From assembly GCF_001642475.1 (NCBI RefSeq), contig NW_019173993.1:123422-187421 (forward strand): 64,000 bases of DNA, read 5' to 3'. Position numbers and translations under genes: made by a program. How positions within the stretch are numbered: the first letter of the stretch is position 1; every line of letters starts with the position of its first letter. Below the pieces are notes generated by a model. It had not been told where the DNA came from and did not search any database. It saw nothing but the letters and a program-made list of their open reading frames with translations. This document shows positions 44,800 to 56,800 of the stretch, one piece after another. The DNA comes from Fonsecaea monophora (Eukaryota; Ascomycota; Eurotiomycetes; Chaetothyriales; Herpotrichiellaceae).

Positions 44800-47700
44800 C
44801 GGGACTTACGTAAGAGCCCCAGTTACCGCCGTAGTTTACGAAGTTCGCTACGGTATTCGGAGACCCGGACGAAGACCCAGCTCCTTCCAGGACGAAGGTG
44901 AGGTATTTCATCCCGCTTAAAGAAGGGCAGACAGTACCCTACGGGCCTATATACCCTTTAAGTGCGAAAGAACTGCGAGTCCTACGCGAATATATTGAGA
45001 CCGTAATAGGTCGAGGATGGATTCAGCCTAGCGAGTCCGGGGTAGGCGCTCCAATCCTATTCGTACCTAAGAAGGATGGTAGCCTGCGACTCTGCGTCGA
45101 TTATCGTAGGTTAAACCGAGTAACTAAAAAGAATCGATACCCCTTACCTCTCATCCCTGAGATCCTAGATCGACTTATCGGGGCTAGGGTATATACGAAG
45201 CTAGACCTGAAGGACGCTTATCATCGCATACCTATAGCGGAAGAAGACCGCTGGAAGACTACGTTTCGCACGCGATACGGGCACTTCGAATATCTAGTTA
45301 TGCCCTTTAGATTAACGAACGCGCTAGCATCATTCTAAGCCTACATTAACGAGGCTCTTAAGGGTCTCTTAGACGAGGTCTATATCGCGTTTATAGATGA
45401 TATCCTAATATTTAGTCCAGATGAAGCCGTACATGAAGCGCATGTGAACCTCGTGCTGGAACGCCTAAAGGAGCATAGACTATACGCGAACTTATCGAAG
45501 TGTAAATTCTTCACTACGGAGGTGGACTTCCTAGGTTTCTACGTGGGAACCGTAGGAGTATCGATAGACTCCAGTAGGGTATCCGCGATATAGGAGTGGC
45601 CAGTCCCTAAGACCTTTAGAGATATCTAAGTATTCCTAGGGTTCGCTAACTTCTACCGAGGGTTTATCTACCGATATTCCGCGGTAGTAGCCCCCATCAC
45701 GGATCTCTTAATAGGCATAAAGGCAGGGAAAAAGACTGGAACTCTTACATGGACCGAGGAAGCGGACGCTGCGTTCCGCACGCTGAAGGCGCGCTTCTCG
45801 GAGGCCCCTATGCTAGCGCATTTCGATCCTGAGCGAAGGAACAGGGTCGAAACGGATGCCTTAGGCTAGGCGCTTAGGGGAGTGCTGTCCTAAGCGTACG
45901 AGACGTAGGGGGGACGCACGCGATGGCACCCCGTAGCGTTCTACTCGCGGAAGATGACTCCCGCGGAGAAGAATTACACTACGGGGGATGCGGAAATGCT
46001 ATCGATTGTACACGCATTTAAGATATGGAGACATTACCTTGAATCGCCTGCGGAAAGCACGATAGTCCTCACTGATCATGAGGCGCTTTAATACTTTATA
46101 ACTACTAAGGTCCTAAATCGACGGTAGATGCGTTAGGTAGAGGTCCTAGCGGCATACGACTTCCTGATTTAGTGGAGGCGCGGAAAGGATAACCCCGCGG
46201 ATGGGCTCTCCCGCCGTCCTAACTATATAGTAGAGGAAGAACAACCCGTAGTGAATGCTCTTGCGGAGCTACTGCGATTACGCATGCCTCTCGTAGAGGA
46301 TGCGCCTAAGGGTCGTATAAGGCGCGGCGGCGAAGTCATCGTTGACGTTCTCATCCGAGCGGAGACTCGGAGGCGATCAGGTCCTGAGGAGAGTGTATAT
46401 AATGTTATAACACTACCTACTCCCGAGGTAGAGGAAAGGGTAAACCTAAGCGGGTAAGAGGCGGCTAACCTACGGACGCGTAGAGAAGCGCTTACGGACC
46501 GTATAAGAGAATTATAATTACTTAATGAATGGTACTAGGACGCTCCGTAGAAACGGGAGCTAAATAGACACATTAAGAAGGGCGAGTTCTCTAGTACCTA
46601 GAGTATCGATAAGGATGGGCTAGCGCGTCGCGGGGGCTACGTATACGTCCCGCATGATCCTACAACCCGGGGAGAAATCCTCTAGGTTAACTATGATGAT
46701 CTATGACAGGGCGGGTATTTTAGCGAGTACCGGACGGTAGCGAATCTTATGCGACACTACTAGTAGCCGTACATGCGTCGCGATATATAAGAATATGTCA
46801 AGATATGTGACGTATGTTAACGAATGAAAGTGTTAAGGTAGAAGCCGTACGGGAAGCTCTAATCGTTACCTATACCTAAGGGTCCCTAGTAAGATATTTC
46901 GATGGACTTTATTATAGGCTTACCGCCTTCGTTATATAACGGGATCGCCTACGATTCGATACTAGTCATCGTTAATAGGTACTCGAAAATGGTAATCTTC
47001 ACACCCTATGTAAGTATCATTAACGCTTAAGGCCTAGGCTAAATAGTTCTAGAAAAGGTAGTAGCGAAGTATAGCGCGCCTAAATTAATAGTTAGCGATA
47101 GGGGGTCTCTATTCACGTCGACGTAGTTTAGAACCCTATGCGACTACCTTACGACTCGCCGCCTATTCTCTACCGCTTTCCATCCGCAGACCGATGGTCA
47201 GACGGAGCGTATAAACTAGATACTTAAAGTGTACCTACGTTACTATGTGAACTATAAGTAGACTGATTAGGCTACGCTACTCGTAAGCGTAGAGTACGCG
47301 ATGAACGCAGCCTATAGTGTAACTACTAGTAAGACTCCGTTCTCCTAGGTACTAACGTTCGAGCTAGATATACATCTTAACATATAGGAAGTAACGCCTT
47401 AGAATGAGCTCGCGCGGGACCGGGCTAACCAGCTCGCGGACTCCCTACTATAAGCCGGCGAGGCGCATAATATAGCTGAGCGGTAGATAATAAAAATGGC
47501 TGAACATTACGATAAAAAGCGAACGGAGATATTCTTTAACATTAGGGATAAAGTCATGGTCTCCTCGAAGAATATCCGTATACTACGCGTAAGTAGAAAG
47601 CTTACGGATTAGAACATCGGACCCTTTACAGTCCTGGAACGCATTAGGAGGAATGCCTATAGGTTAGACTTACCTAAGAAGTATAGTTAACTATACCCTA

Positions 47701-47940
47701 CATTCTACGTATCCCTACTATATACGTATCGCCGGCGGCCCGGGAGAGAAACCCCCGAGCCGGTTAACATCGACGACGAGGAGGAATGGAAAGTCGAGTA
47801 AATCCTCGCTATAAGAGAACAATAAGGAAGACTAGAGTACTATGTCCGATGGAAGGGGTTTAGCGAGGCCTACGATAGCTGGGAGCCTAAGGAGTACCTA
47901 CGGAACGTACGGGGGAAGCTGGACGAATTTCGTCGAGAAT
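44800..47940 (+). pseudogene. Gypsy copy B pol: RT, RNase H, integrase, chromodomain
   Basis: Reverse transcriptase is visible at 44898-45600 (PILFVPKKDGSLRLCVDYR, VYTKLDLKDAYHRIPI, FIDDILIF). RNase H follows (45740-46200, VAFYSRKMTPAEKNY). Integrase covers about 46640-47400 (MDFIIGLPPS, FHPQTDGQTERIN). A chromodomain ends the frame (47790-47940, EYYVRWKGFSEAYDSWEP), which places it among chromoviruses. Numerous in-frame TAG codons make it non-functional; the open piece 44898-45338 is simply a gap between stops. Confidence 0.9.
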
Positions 47941-48207
47941 AAGTATAGGAGTGGAGAATAAATTATCATTTCTAACGGCTAAGGCTATGGCGACCCGTAT
48001 ACGGATCTCTTACGCCTCGCACGAGTAAGGTAAAAAACACATGTACGAACTGATGAATGGCCGGCTTACGCTCTAACGCTCGGAGGCGAATCTACTGCGG
48101 CACGAAACTCCGATTCCCCTAAGGGAGCCTAAGCCGAAGCGTACGCGGAACGCACGCGACTTAAGGGCGATGCCTCCCTAACACCCGACTAACCACCCGT
48201 AGGGAGC

Positions 48208-49285
48208 TTACTCCGCATCGGAGCCCGAATCCTCGTCGGGCTATACCCGAGCCTCCAAGTTATTCTAAAATTGTCAGCACGCGAATAGGGTGCGGGAAGC
48301 GTGCGGTACGTACTACCTCCCGGTAGGAGTCGACCGCGGCCCGTACGGCGTCGATGAGGTGGGCTAAAAGGGGTTTAAGCTGGCCGCCGCTAGCACCCGC
48401 AGCACCCGTACTAGAACCGCGGGCGGAACGTACACGGCCCCTAATAGCAAGACCACCCGCCGACTTACGGGCCACGTCGGTCTCGACGAGCCGGAGCTCG
48501 GCGTCGATGGCGTCGGCCTCGCGCTGGATGGCGGTAACGGCGGGCGCGCCATCCTCGCCCCTCGCGTAGGCGAGGTTGGCGGCCTATAGGCTATTCATAC
48601 GCGAAACGAGCGAAGGAGGAATCTGAAATTGTCAGCCTACGGCACGTATACGGACCGCATAGGACTCACCGGTACGTAGCCTAAGCGGCTACCGCGCTTA
48701 CCCTTACTGTAATAAGAGCAGTTAGTAGAACGACGACCCGTCTCGGTCATAAAAACACACTCGATCTCCCGCCCCGCCGCATCGCCTACGGCCCGTAGGC
48801 GGCGTAGGTAGCGGTAGTAGTAGGAGCCCTTAGCCTTCGCCGTCTTAGCCCGCTTAGAGGGAGAGGGGGCGGGGGGCGCATCGTTAGGGACTACATCATG
48901 AGTCAGTAGCGAACCGCATGCGAATCGCATAACTTACGGGGGCGCCGTAGAGGACGGTTGTCCCTAGGATCCTCGGCCCTACCGCCGGCAGCGACCGGGG
49001 TCGCGGGGCGATCGGTAATGGGGGTAGTAGGGGCAGCAATGGCGGCAGACACTATAGCGGTTAGTACGCGGACCGCAACAGTCACCGCAGTACATACTAT
49101 TAGAGGAGTAGGAGAAGAGCTTGAATTATAGGGACTGCGACACGAATGTTAGCCGCGGCCTCCTCGCATGCGAATCCGTCGAGGATCGCCGGAACTTACT
49201 CTAATAAGAGGGCACGAGAGTAGGGAGCTTCACTGATTGTCAGCATATGCGTTTCGCATACGGAACGAAGGGGAAAAGCACTTAC
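48208..49285 (-). pseudogene. Antisense spliced gene inside Gypsy copy B, between pol and 3' LTR
   Basis: On the strand opposite to gag-pol there are at least five good fungal introns: 49285..49233, 49199..49135, 48937..48891, 48669..48623 and about 48313..48265. They have GTAAGT/GTGAGT/GTACGT donors, CTGAC or CTAAC branch sites and C/TAG acceptors. Exons 49232..49200, 49134..48938, 48890..48670, 48622..about 48314 and 48264..48208 keep one frame across the junctions. The protein starts upstream in a Thr-rich exon and has an Ala/Pro/Arg-rich part. Next comes a basic SPSKRAKTAKAKG block, a segment RRSTNCSYYSKGKRGSR where Tyr may replace zinc-binding Cys (TGC to TAC is a RIP change), a helical QREADAIDAELRLVETD and an acidic end PDEDSGSDAE. 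In-frame TAG codons remain (SL*AANLAY; EARV*PDED). I do not recognise the family. Confidence 0.7.
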
Positions 49286-49736
49286 ATGGTGGTTATTGTT
49301 GTAGTTGTTGTAGATAAGAAGGAAGAAGGAAGAGAAAACGAAAACGAAAGGAAAATAACAATAAAGGGCCACTAGTACGATGCGACGGTGAGGTCTACTA
49401 GACCCATATTAATAATGGTCGAGTACGGCTCGCACGCTGTACGCATGCGGCTACCCCTTCAACAGTACGGAGACACGAACGGTATGAGGCCTACCTACAG
49501 GACACCCCTAGGGGCATGAGGACGCCGCCTAGGGATAGGCCTACTGCTATGGGAATCAATTAATCTATATTTACGGAGCGTAAATGGAGGATGCGACGAC
49601 GAGGTTGAACAGATGCGGACCGTACGCGACCCTCAAGATGCTGTAAAAATTATGCGAGTATGCGAGACGCCTACGGTACGCGGGAGGGGAATCCCTAGAA
49701 ACTTCTCGAGGACGAGAAGCTTAGGGGGGGGATAAT

Positions 49737-49925
49737 TATCACGAACCGCTAAGCATAACCCACACGTGACAGCCCCTTATTATTTAAGCACCGCATGCTC
49801 ACCGCCTGAGGGAAGCTTCCTTCCCTTATGCTTTGAGTTTCAGTTAAGATATACTATTAAGGAATACCTATACCTACCTGTACCCATCGCTACCCTCTGC
49901 CTATCTCCATAGGCCGTTCCTGACA
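49737..49925 (+). repeat. 3' LTR of Gypsy copy B
   Basis: 189 bp, begins TATCACG (TG to TA at the tip) and ends TTCCTGACA. It follows a run of G residues that is the likely polypurine tract. Confidence 0.9.
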
Positions 49926-50257
49926 GGTCGGGCCTTGACGACTACTAAACTAGCGAGTACCATGAAGATCTTCCTATGGAAGACAGTGACAACGACAACG
50001 ATAATGATGGCGAGCCGGAGGGCGACAGTAGTAATGATGATAACGATAATGATGGCGAGGAGGGCGTCGACGACATGGATGTCTTTAACTAATCGATAGG
50101 TGTTAGTCCTATTCTCTTTCCTGTTTCCTACTTCTTTCGCGCCTTATACGCTTCTCCCTACTACTGGCAGCAGGGTTTTAGTAGGCTTCTCGCCTCCGTG
50201 CGAGAGAAATTGAATGAATCATTTCCATTGTTTTCCTTTCTTATCCATTTATCCGAT
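49926..50257. other. Orphan fragment with Asp/Asn/Glu-rich tail
   Basis: Right after the 3' LTR the plus strand reads EYHEDLPMEDSDNDNDNDGE, then GDSSNDDNDNDGEEGVDDMD and a stop at about 50092. It looks like the C-terminus of some protein cut off by the LTR. Its origin is unknown; the rest of the stretch is non-coding. Confidence 0.4.
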
Positions 50258-53200
50258 CCGTTCTAGCAGTTCTGGAGATAGATTCTCTGCGGGTTAGTAC
50301 GAGTCTTCCTCGGGCCTATACCCTTTCTACCTGAGTAAATACTGCTTTTCTCCACCTTTCATCGTACGAGAACCTAGTATCTCCTCTACTTCATAAAATT
50401 AGTCGCCATCGATATCCTCCGGCTCTGGCGGCACCTGACCGGGTCGGACATGAAACGGTTTAAGGAGCGAGACGTGAAACGTCGGATGTAAACGCTAATA
50501 TTTCGCAGGAAGTGCTAAACGGTAGGCATTCCTTCCGACCTTCGTAAGGATACGGAAAGGCCTCAGGAACTTATCAGTAAGCTTCACGCTAGGTCTTCGC
50601 GTGCGAATATTACGCGTTGAGAGCCGCACGAAATCGTCTTCCTTAAATTCGATGGCCTTGCGGTGGCGATTGTAAAACTATTCGGTGGATTATTGAGCTT
50701 TCTACTAGAGGTCCTTAGCCCATTCTTCTGCTTCTCGGTTGCGATTAACTGTCGCTCGAGCTTGGACATTCTCGTCCGGTTGCTCTTCTCTTACTATATT
50801 CATGCGTGTCGTTAGCGGGTAGCGATGATATACCTGAAATGGGGACGTCCTAGTTGTCTAGTTAACCGCGTTATTAGAAGTAAATTCGGCTCCGGATAAT
50901 AAGGAAGCCTAATCGTCTTAAGAATAGTTAATATAACAGCGTAGGTACGCTTCCAGCGTTTAGTTTATCCGCTCCGTCTGCCCATCTATTTACGGGTGAT
51001 AGGACGTAGATAGGCACCTACGTATAGTAAGCTAGTAGCAGAAGGTTCCCCAGTATCTGGATGTGAATAACGAGCCTCTGTCGCTTACGATCGATCGAGG
51101 AACGCCCTATTTAGATACGATCTCGTCGTCGAATAACTGCGCTAACTCGGATACCTCGATATCTAAGTAGTATAGGATGAATCTGACCATCTTGGAATAT
51201 CTGTAGACCACCACGAAGATCGAGTCGCACGCCTTTCGCTTGCTCATCGACGGCGGTAAGCCTATAATGAAATCCATAGTCAGGTCCTGCCATGGCCGAT
51301 CGGGTTGTAGTAACGACGCTAACAATCCGTACGGCTTATACCTTGGTACTTTCATTCTCTAACAAATACTATAGGTCGTCACGTAATCTCTAATGTCCTT
51401 AATCATTCCTAGCCACCAGTAGAACCGCTGTATCGTCTCGCGCGTTCTACCTTAGCCGAAATGGCCCCCCTACTATAGGTCATCGTAATTCACTCTCAGA
51501 ATTTCGTTCCGTATGGCGGGGTCCTCTAGAATGTACACTACGCCGTTGACTCGTACAATTCCAGTAGGGTCAACGCACTACTTCCCCTTGTAGGGTAGGT
51601 CTTCTATTTTACCTTCGGGAAGGCCTTCCTAGGTCCGGCGGATACACTATTGATCCCCGGCCTATAACTCTCGGATTTAGTCTTCTAAAGACTTAGGGAT
51701 CGACGGAGTTTCTTCATGAGACACCGAAGAGGATTCCTTACGCGCGTTCCTCTTCCTAGGAGCCTGAGACTCGTATACTGGAAGCATAGTATTCCAGCTA
51801 CTCTCTTCCGGAACGTACCTTATTCCGCGAGTCTGAGCTCTCGTCAGCGCACTCACGTAAAATAGAGAGGCTTTAGTTATGATTACATTAATTAATTCTC
51901 GTAAGCGTAAAGTAATCAAATCGCCGAGGGGGTTCCCGAGTTCCTCCTTTACGACGTAATCTAGACGCCTTAAAAGGCCGTCCGCAGGGTTTTCTTTGCC
52001 CTTTCGATAGCGAATTACGAAATCAAAGGGTGCTAGGAGTTCCGCCTACCTAGTTTGCCTTCGATCCAGTGCCTTTATACCTATAAAGCTCTATAGCGTA
52101 GTATAGTCAGTTAGCATAAGCGTACTAACAGCAGGCGCTTCGAGGAAGTGTCTCCATTCCTTAAAAGCACGTATAATCGCTAACATCTCTTGATCCCCCG
52201 TGGGATAGTTTCGCTCTACCTCATTCAGCTTCTTTAAGTAGAAGGCTATCGGACGCCATTCTTTCCTTATGCTGTTCGTAGGCGACTCGTGCTCTTAGGA
52301 GAGGATGCCGCTTACGGCTGATCCTGAGGCATCAGTTTCAAGCTTCATCGGCTTGTCATTCTCGAAGTGGGAGAGTATCACATTGTACTTAAAGCGTGCT
52401 TTTAGCTGCTCAAAAGCAAGCTGTACCGCTACTGTCCACTGGAATGGTCCTGATTTCTTGCCTTTTACCATCCCTTTAAGTAGATCTATGATAGGCGCTA
52501 CTATTCTCGAGTAGCCCTCGATGAATCCTCGGTAGAAGTTTATAAAACCTAAAAAGACCTGGATCTCGCGGTAGCTCTTTAGCACCGGCCAGTCTCGGAT
52601 TACTTCTATTCTACTAGGATCTATCTAAATGCCTACTACGCCTACGCGGAATCCGAGGAAATCAACACTCTCTATACCGAACTCACACTTAGAGAGTTTT
52701 ACGAAGAGTTTATATTCTCTCAGCTTTTATAGTACTTGTCGCACGTGTTTAGTATGCTCTTTCGGGTCTCTACTGAATACGAGGATATCATCCATGTAAA
52801 CAATGACGAAATCGTTAAGGTACTCCCTCAACGCTTCGTTTATGTACGCTTGGAACGTTCCTGGCGCGTTTAAGAGGCCGAAAGGCATCACTAAGTACTT
52901 AAAGTAGCCGTAGCGCGTGCGAAAAGCAGTCTTCCAGCGGTCCTCCCGCTTAATCGGAATCCTGTGATATACATCTCGCAGATCCAGTTTCGTGAAGACT
53001 TTCGCACCTGATAAACGATTAAGTATCTCGCTGATTAGTGGAAGAGGGTAACGATTCTTAATCGTTATCTTATTGAGACCTCTATAGTCTACGCATAACC
53101 TAAGGCCTCCGTCTTTCTTCCTCACGAAGAGGATCGGGGCACCCGTAGGCGACTCGCTAGGTTATATCCAGCCCTTCGCACTAGCCTTATTAATATATTC

Positions 53201-53365
53201 CCGAAGGACAGCTAATTCGTTTCCACTGAGAGGGTAAATAGGGCTAAATAGCACCTTAGCCCCTTCCTCAATAGGGATAGAATGCTGTACCTTCGTGTAC
53301 TCAGGTAGGATCGATGAATCCGGTTCTTCGAAAACATCGGCGTAATCTCTTACATGTTCTAGGAT
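50258..53365 (-). mobile_element. Ty3/Gypsy chromovirus family 2, pol part (left of Copia insertion)
   Basis: Reading leftwards: reverse transcriptase (GGLRLCVDYRGLNKI, VFTKLDLRDVYHRIPIKRED, YMDDILVF at 53125-52727), RNase H (52585-52295), integrase (MDFIIGLPPS at 51355-51107) and a C-terminal chromodomain (VEEILGSR and PEEDSY, about 50400-50260). In-frame stops are frequent but some frames of 80-130 codons survive. The element continues at 58708 on the other side of the Copia insertion. No 3' LTR was found at the left end, so it is truncated there. Confidence 0.88.
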
Positions 53366-53487
53366 TGTTGCCCTAACCCTATTGGGAAGGTTAGCCGAAG
53401 AATTTCCACCGCGGCACACAACAAAACTGTAAAACGCGCTAGATAGATTTCCTTGCCTAATCAATCAATCAATTCATTCCACTTACA
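53366..53487 (+). repeat. 5' LTR of Copia element
   Basis: 122 bp; base-for-base equal to 58586-58707 by eye. It ends with TCAATCAATCAATTCATTCC and ACTTACA. Confidence 0.95.
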
Positions 53488-53859
53488 GGTTATGAGCGCC
53501 TAACACGCTTTATACGCGTTGTTTTCTTTATCATCGACTTGATTCCTAGGTCGTCCTTTACTGGAATGGTCCAGTAATAACCTAGTCCACAAGAAACCAT
53601 CGATTTTGGGTGGATTTGGCCGCAGACGCAAGGGCGTGCTATGGAGGCTGCGAGACAGCGACAAACCAACCAAAACGAGTTCAAAAGGTGTTCTGAAGGA
53701 ACAACCTATCCTATCCTTTCATCGAACGAACGGTTATCGATTCAGGACCCATCGACGGCCTAAATTCCACTCTCCTGTCGCGCTGACAGGGATATTCGGC
53801 CGCGGGCCAATACCTATTCGATCCACTAGAACTACGCTTTAGTTAGCGTATTCCACATA

Positions 53860-56800
53860 ATGGGGGGGTTCAACAACGGCGGAAAGAATCGCCTAATCTT
53901 GCAGGGCAAGTCCAACTACGCAGTGTAGTTACCAGCATGTAAAATGGAACTACGGACGCAGGAATGTCATAATGTAATAATACGCTCAGTGCTTATACAT
54001 CTAGACGAGATGGACAGCAACTTAAAGAGAAAGCTTATGGACGACTTCCTAGCACGTAAGCAAACGCGACCTAAGAAGGGCTTTACGAAAGAAGAGCTTG
54101 AGGTAGCCTATCAGGATTAGGTCATCCCGGAGATTAAGAAGTTTAACGTATAGGAGGTAGTGAATTCTAAGGCACAAGGGATCATTTACAATCTCTATAG
54201 TAATTACATTAAGCCACTCATTATCCAGGAGAGGACAGCAAAGGGTGTCCTAGCGAAGCTCAAGAAGGCTTATAAGTAATAGGGTCTTGCGGTAGTCTTT
54301 CATCAGACGGTTCTACTCAATAGTTACTCTCTTAAACGGTTTATAACACTCGAAGAGTATGTCAACAAGTTGCGAACTAACCGCGCAAGTTTCGAGGCGC
54401 TTAAACTCGACTTTACCGATGACGTCTAGGTGTCTATCTTCCTAAATGAATTAGGAGAGGATTATGAGACGGCAGTCTCTCGGATACTTAACTTATTAAG
54501 AGGAAAGGTAACCTTTAACGACGCCGTTAAGAAGATCTTTCAGTATGATATGCGGAGGGCATCATAAGCAACTGGATCTGAACACTCTAATCAGGCTAAT
54601 GCATTCAAGACACAGTCGAAGGGTCAATTTAATAGCTCCGGTAATAACAAAGGCAAGAAGAATAACACTAATAATAACCAATCTAAAGGGAAAGATGGAA
54701 AATGGGCTTGCCGAACACACCAGACCAATGATCATGCATGGAAGCACTGTTTTTCCAATCTAGATCGTGTCGATCGGGAAGAACAGTCACAGAGTCACAA
54801 GAAGGACAAAGGAAAGGAAAAGGCGAATGTAAATGCTTCGATAATCGACCAACTAATCCCGGAATTCATTGAGAGGATTAGGAATGAAGCCGGTAGACGA
54901 GACTCTCCTAGAGATGGGGGGGTAGAGGCGAATCAGGCCTATATCTACGCCGTTGCTACCTCGGAAGTCGCTATCTGTGGTGCTAAAGAAGAGGGCTTTC
55001 TCTTAGATAGTGGCGCCTCCCACTATATAACTTATTCAAAAGCGAATTACATTAACTACCGAAAAGAGGAGATGATAGCACGATTAGTAGATTACAGCGA
55101 GATCGTGTCCGAAGGCTGTAGCGATGTCATTATCGATTGCGAACGAGACGGAGTTACAATGCCAGTTCGATTCGATAACGTCTGGTATTTTCTAGACCTC
55201 GGCGTGAATCTATTGAGTATTCGGGCCCTTAAGGAACAAGGATTCGTTGCTATTCTCGAGGAGATTCCTAACCTGATTGGCACTGGCCTTTACAAAGGTA
55301 AACGACGGGTTGCGAGCATTTAGAGAGATGGAAGGAGATACCTTCTCGATATGAAGAATAGCGTCTCGCCTCTGGTCCAGGTTCATCGGGACGATTCGAT
55401 CAATGCTTTAGCTATGAAAGGCGGCGAGACGGCGAGACTGTGGCACCGACGAATGGGCCACCTGTCTCTTAAATACCTTAATCGACTTAAGAAGGTTGTA
55501 ACAGGCATCGATTTCACTAATTCATTTGGTAAACCCTGCGAGGATTGCATTCTAGCGAATTAATCTCGTGCACCAAGAAGAGGAGTAACGAGCGGATCGG
55601 TAACGAGGCTAAATAAGCTGATTCACACCGATCTAGCAGGACCAATCACACCGGCGTCGATTACTGGCAGTAGATATGTCATGACTATCACTGACGACTA
55701 CTCCAGACGAGTAGTACTCTATTTTCTCAAGATAAAGGCCGAGGCGGCGACCTAGATGAAGCATTACATCGCGAACGCTGTGAACACTAATTTACTAGTT
55801 ATTACTGTTCGTGTTGATAACGGTAGTGAATACGAAGGCTCTAACTTACGTAACTACCTTAAATAGGCCGGAATCTATCAGGAACCTACCGTACCATACA
55901 GTCCGGAGTTAAACGGCGTTGCGGAACGTCTCAATCGAACGTTGATGAGTAAAATGAGATCGATGCGGAAGGACTCAGGATTACCTAAGTATCTGTGGGA
56001 GAACCTATTGCAAACGGCGGCTTATTTACATAATCGCAGTCTAAACAGATCGATTAGATTCATGACACCATTTGAACGTTTCAATGGTAAACAACCGGAT
56101 CTCAGTCATTTACGAATAGTTGGCAGTCGTGCCTTCGTTCATATACTAAAAGAGAAGCGATAGGGTAAGTTGGCAGACCGTTCTAAGCCTTGTATCATGG
56201 TTGGTTACGGAGCGGCCTCTTTAATTTACTGGGTATTCGATCCTGAGGAACGTAGAGTGTTTCGGTCCAGAGATGTCATCTTTGATGAGGATTAGAGCCG
56301 TTACTTTAAACCAGTGGAGGTTATAGAAGAGTTCGACACGGATGAGGATATCCAGGACGCACCGTTAGTTGATTACTTAGGGTTCATGAGAGAAGAACCA
56401 CTGGATTTGCCACAATTACCTGTGGAATAGGAAATGGTAGAACCTTAGGACGAGGAAATCGTGCAACAGCAGACCATTTAAGACTCGGAATTACTATAGG
56501 AGTAAATGGCGGTCCCGCGCCGCAGTGGCAGGATCGCGAAACCGTCTCGTAAGCTGAGAGAGGCGGCGGCATCGGTAGTTGCGTTACACCTCGGATAGGC
56601 AGCGATAACTGGCCATAAGGTAGTATCTTATTCGCAAGCCATGAAAGGTCTAGATCGCGATCGCTGGAAATACACGATTCAACAGTAATATCAGGCTTAC
56701 TTGGAAAATAAAACATGGACTGAGGTGCCGATTAAGCCTGGAATTAACGTCTTAACAGGCCATTAGGTCCTTGTTGAGAAACCCGATCGTTTTAAGGCTC

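Larger units (their letters stand above)
42711..49925 (+). mobile_element. Ty3/Gypsy chromovirus family 1, copy B (complete, 7.2 kb)
   Basis: Both 189-bp LTRs are present (42711-42899; 49737-49925, starting TATCACG), with a purine tract just before the 3' LTR. Order inside: gag, protease region, reverse transcriptase, RNase H, integrase, chromodomain, as in Ty3/Gypsy chromoviruses. All frames carry in-frame TAG, so no protein is intact. An antisense spliced gene occupies the 3' region (48208-49285). The flanks (CGTAC at the 5' end, GGTCG at the 3' end) do not form a target-site duplication. Confidence 0.93.
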
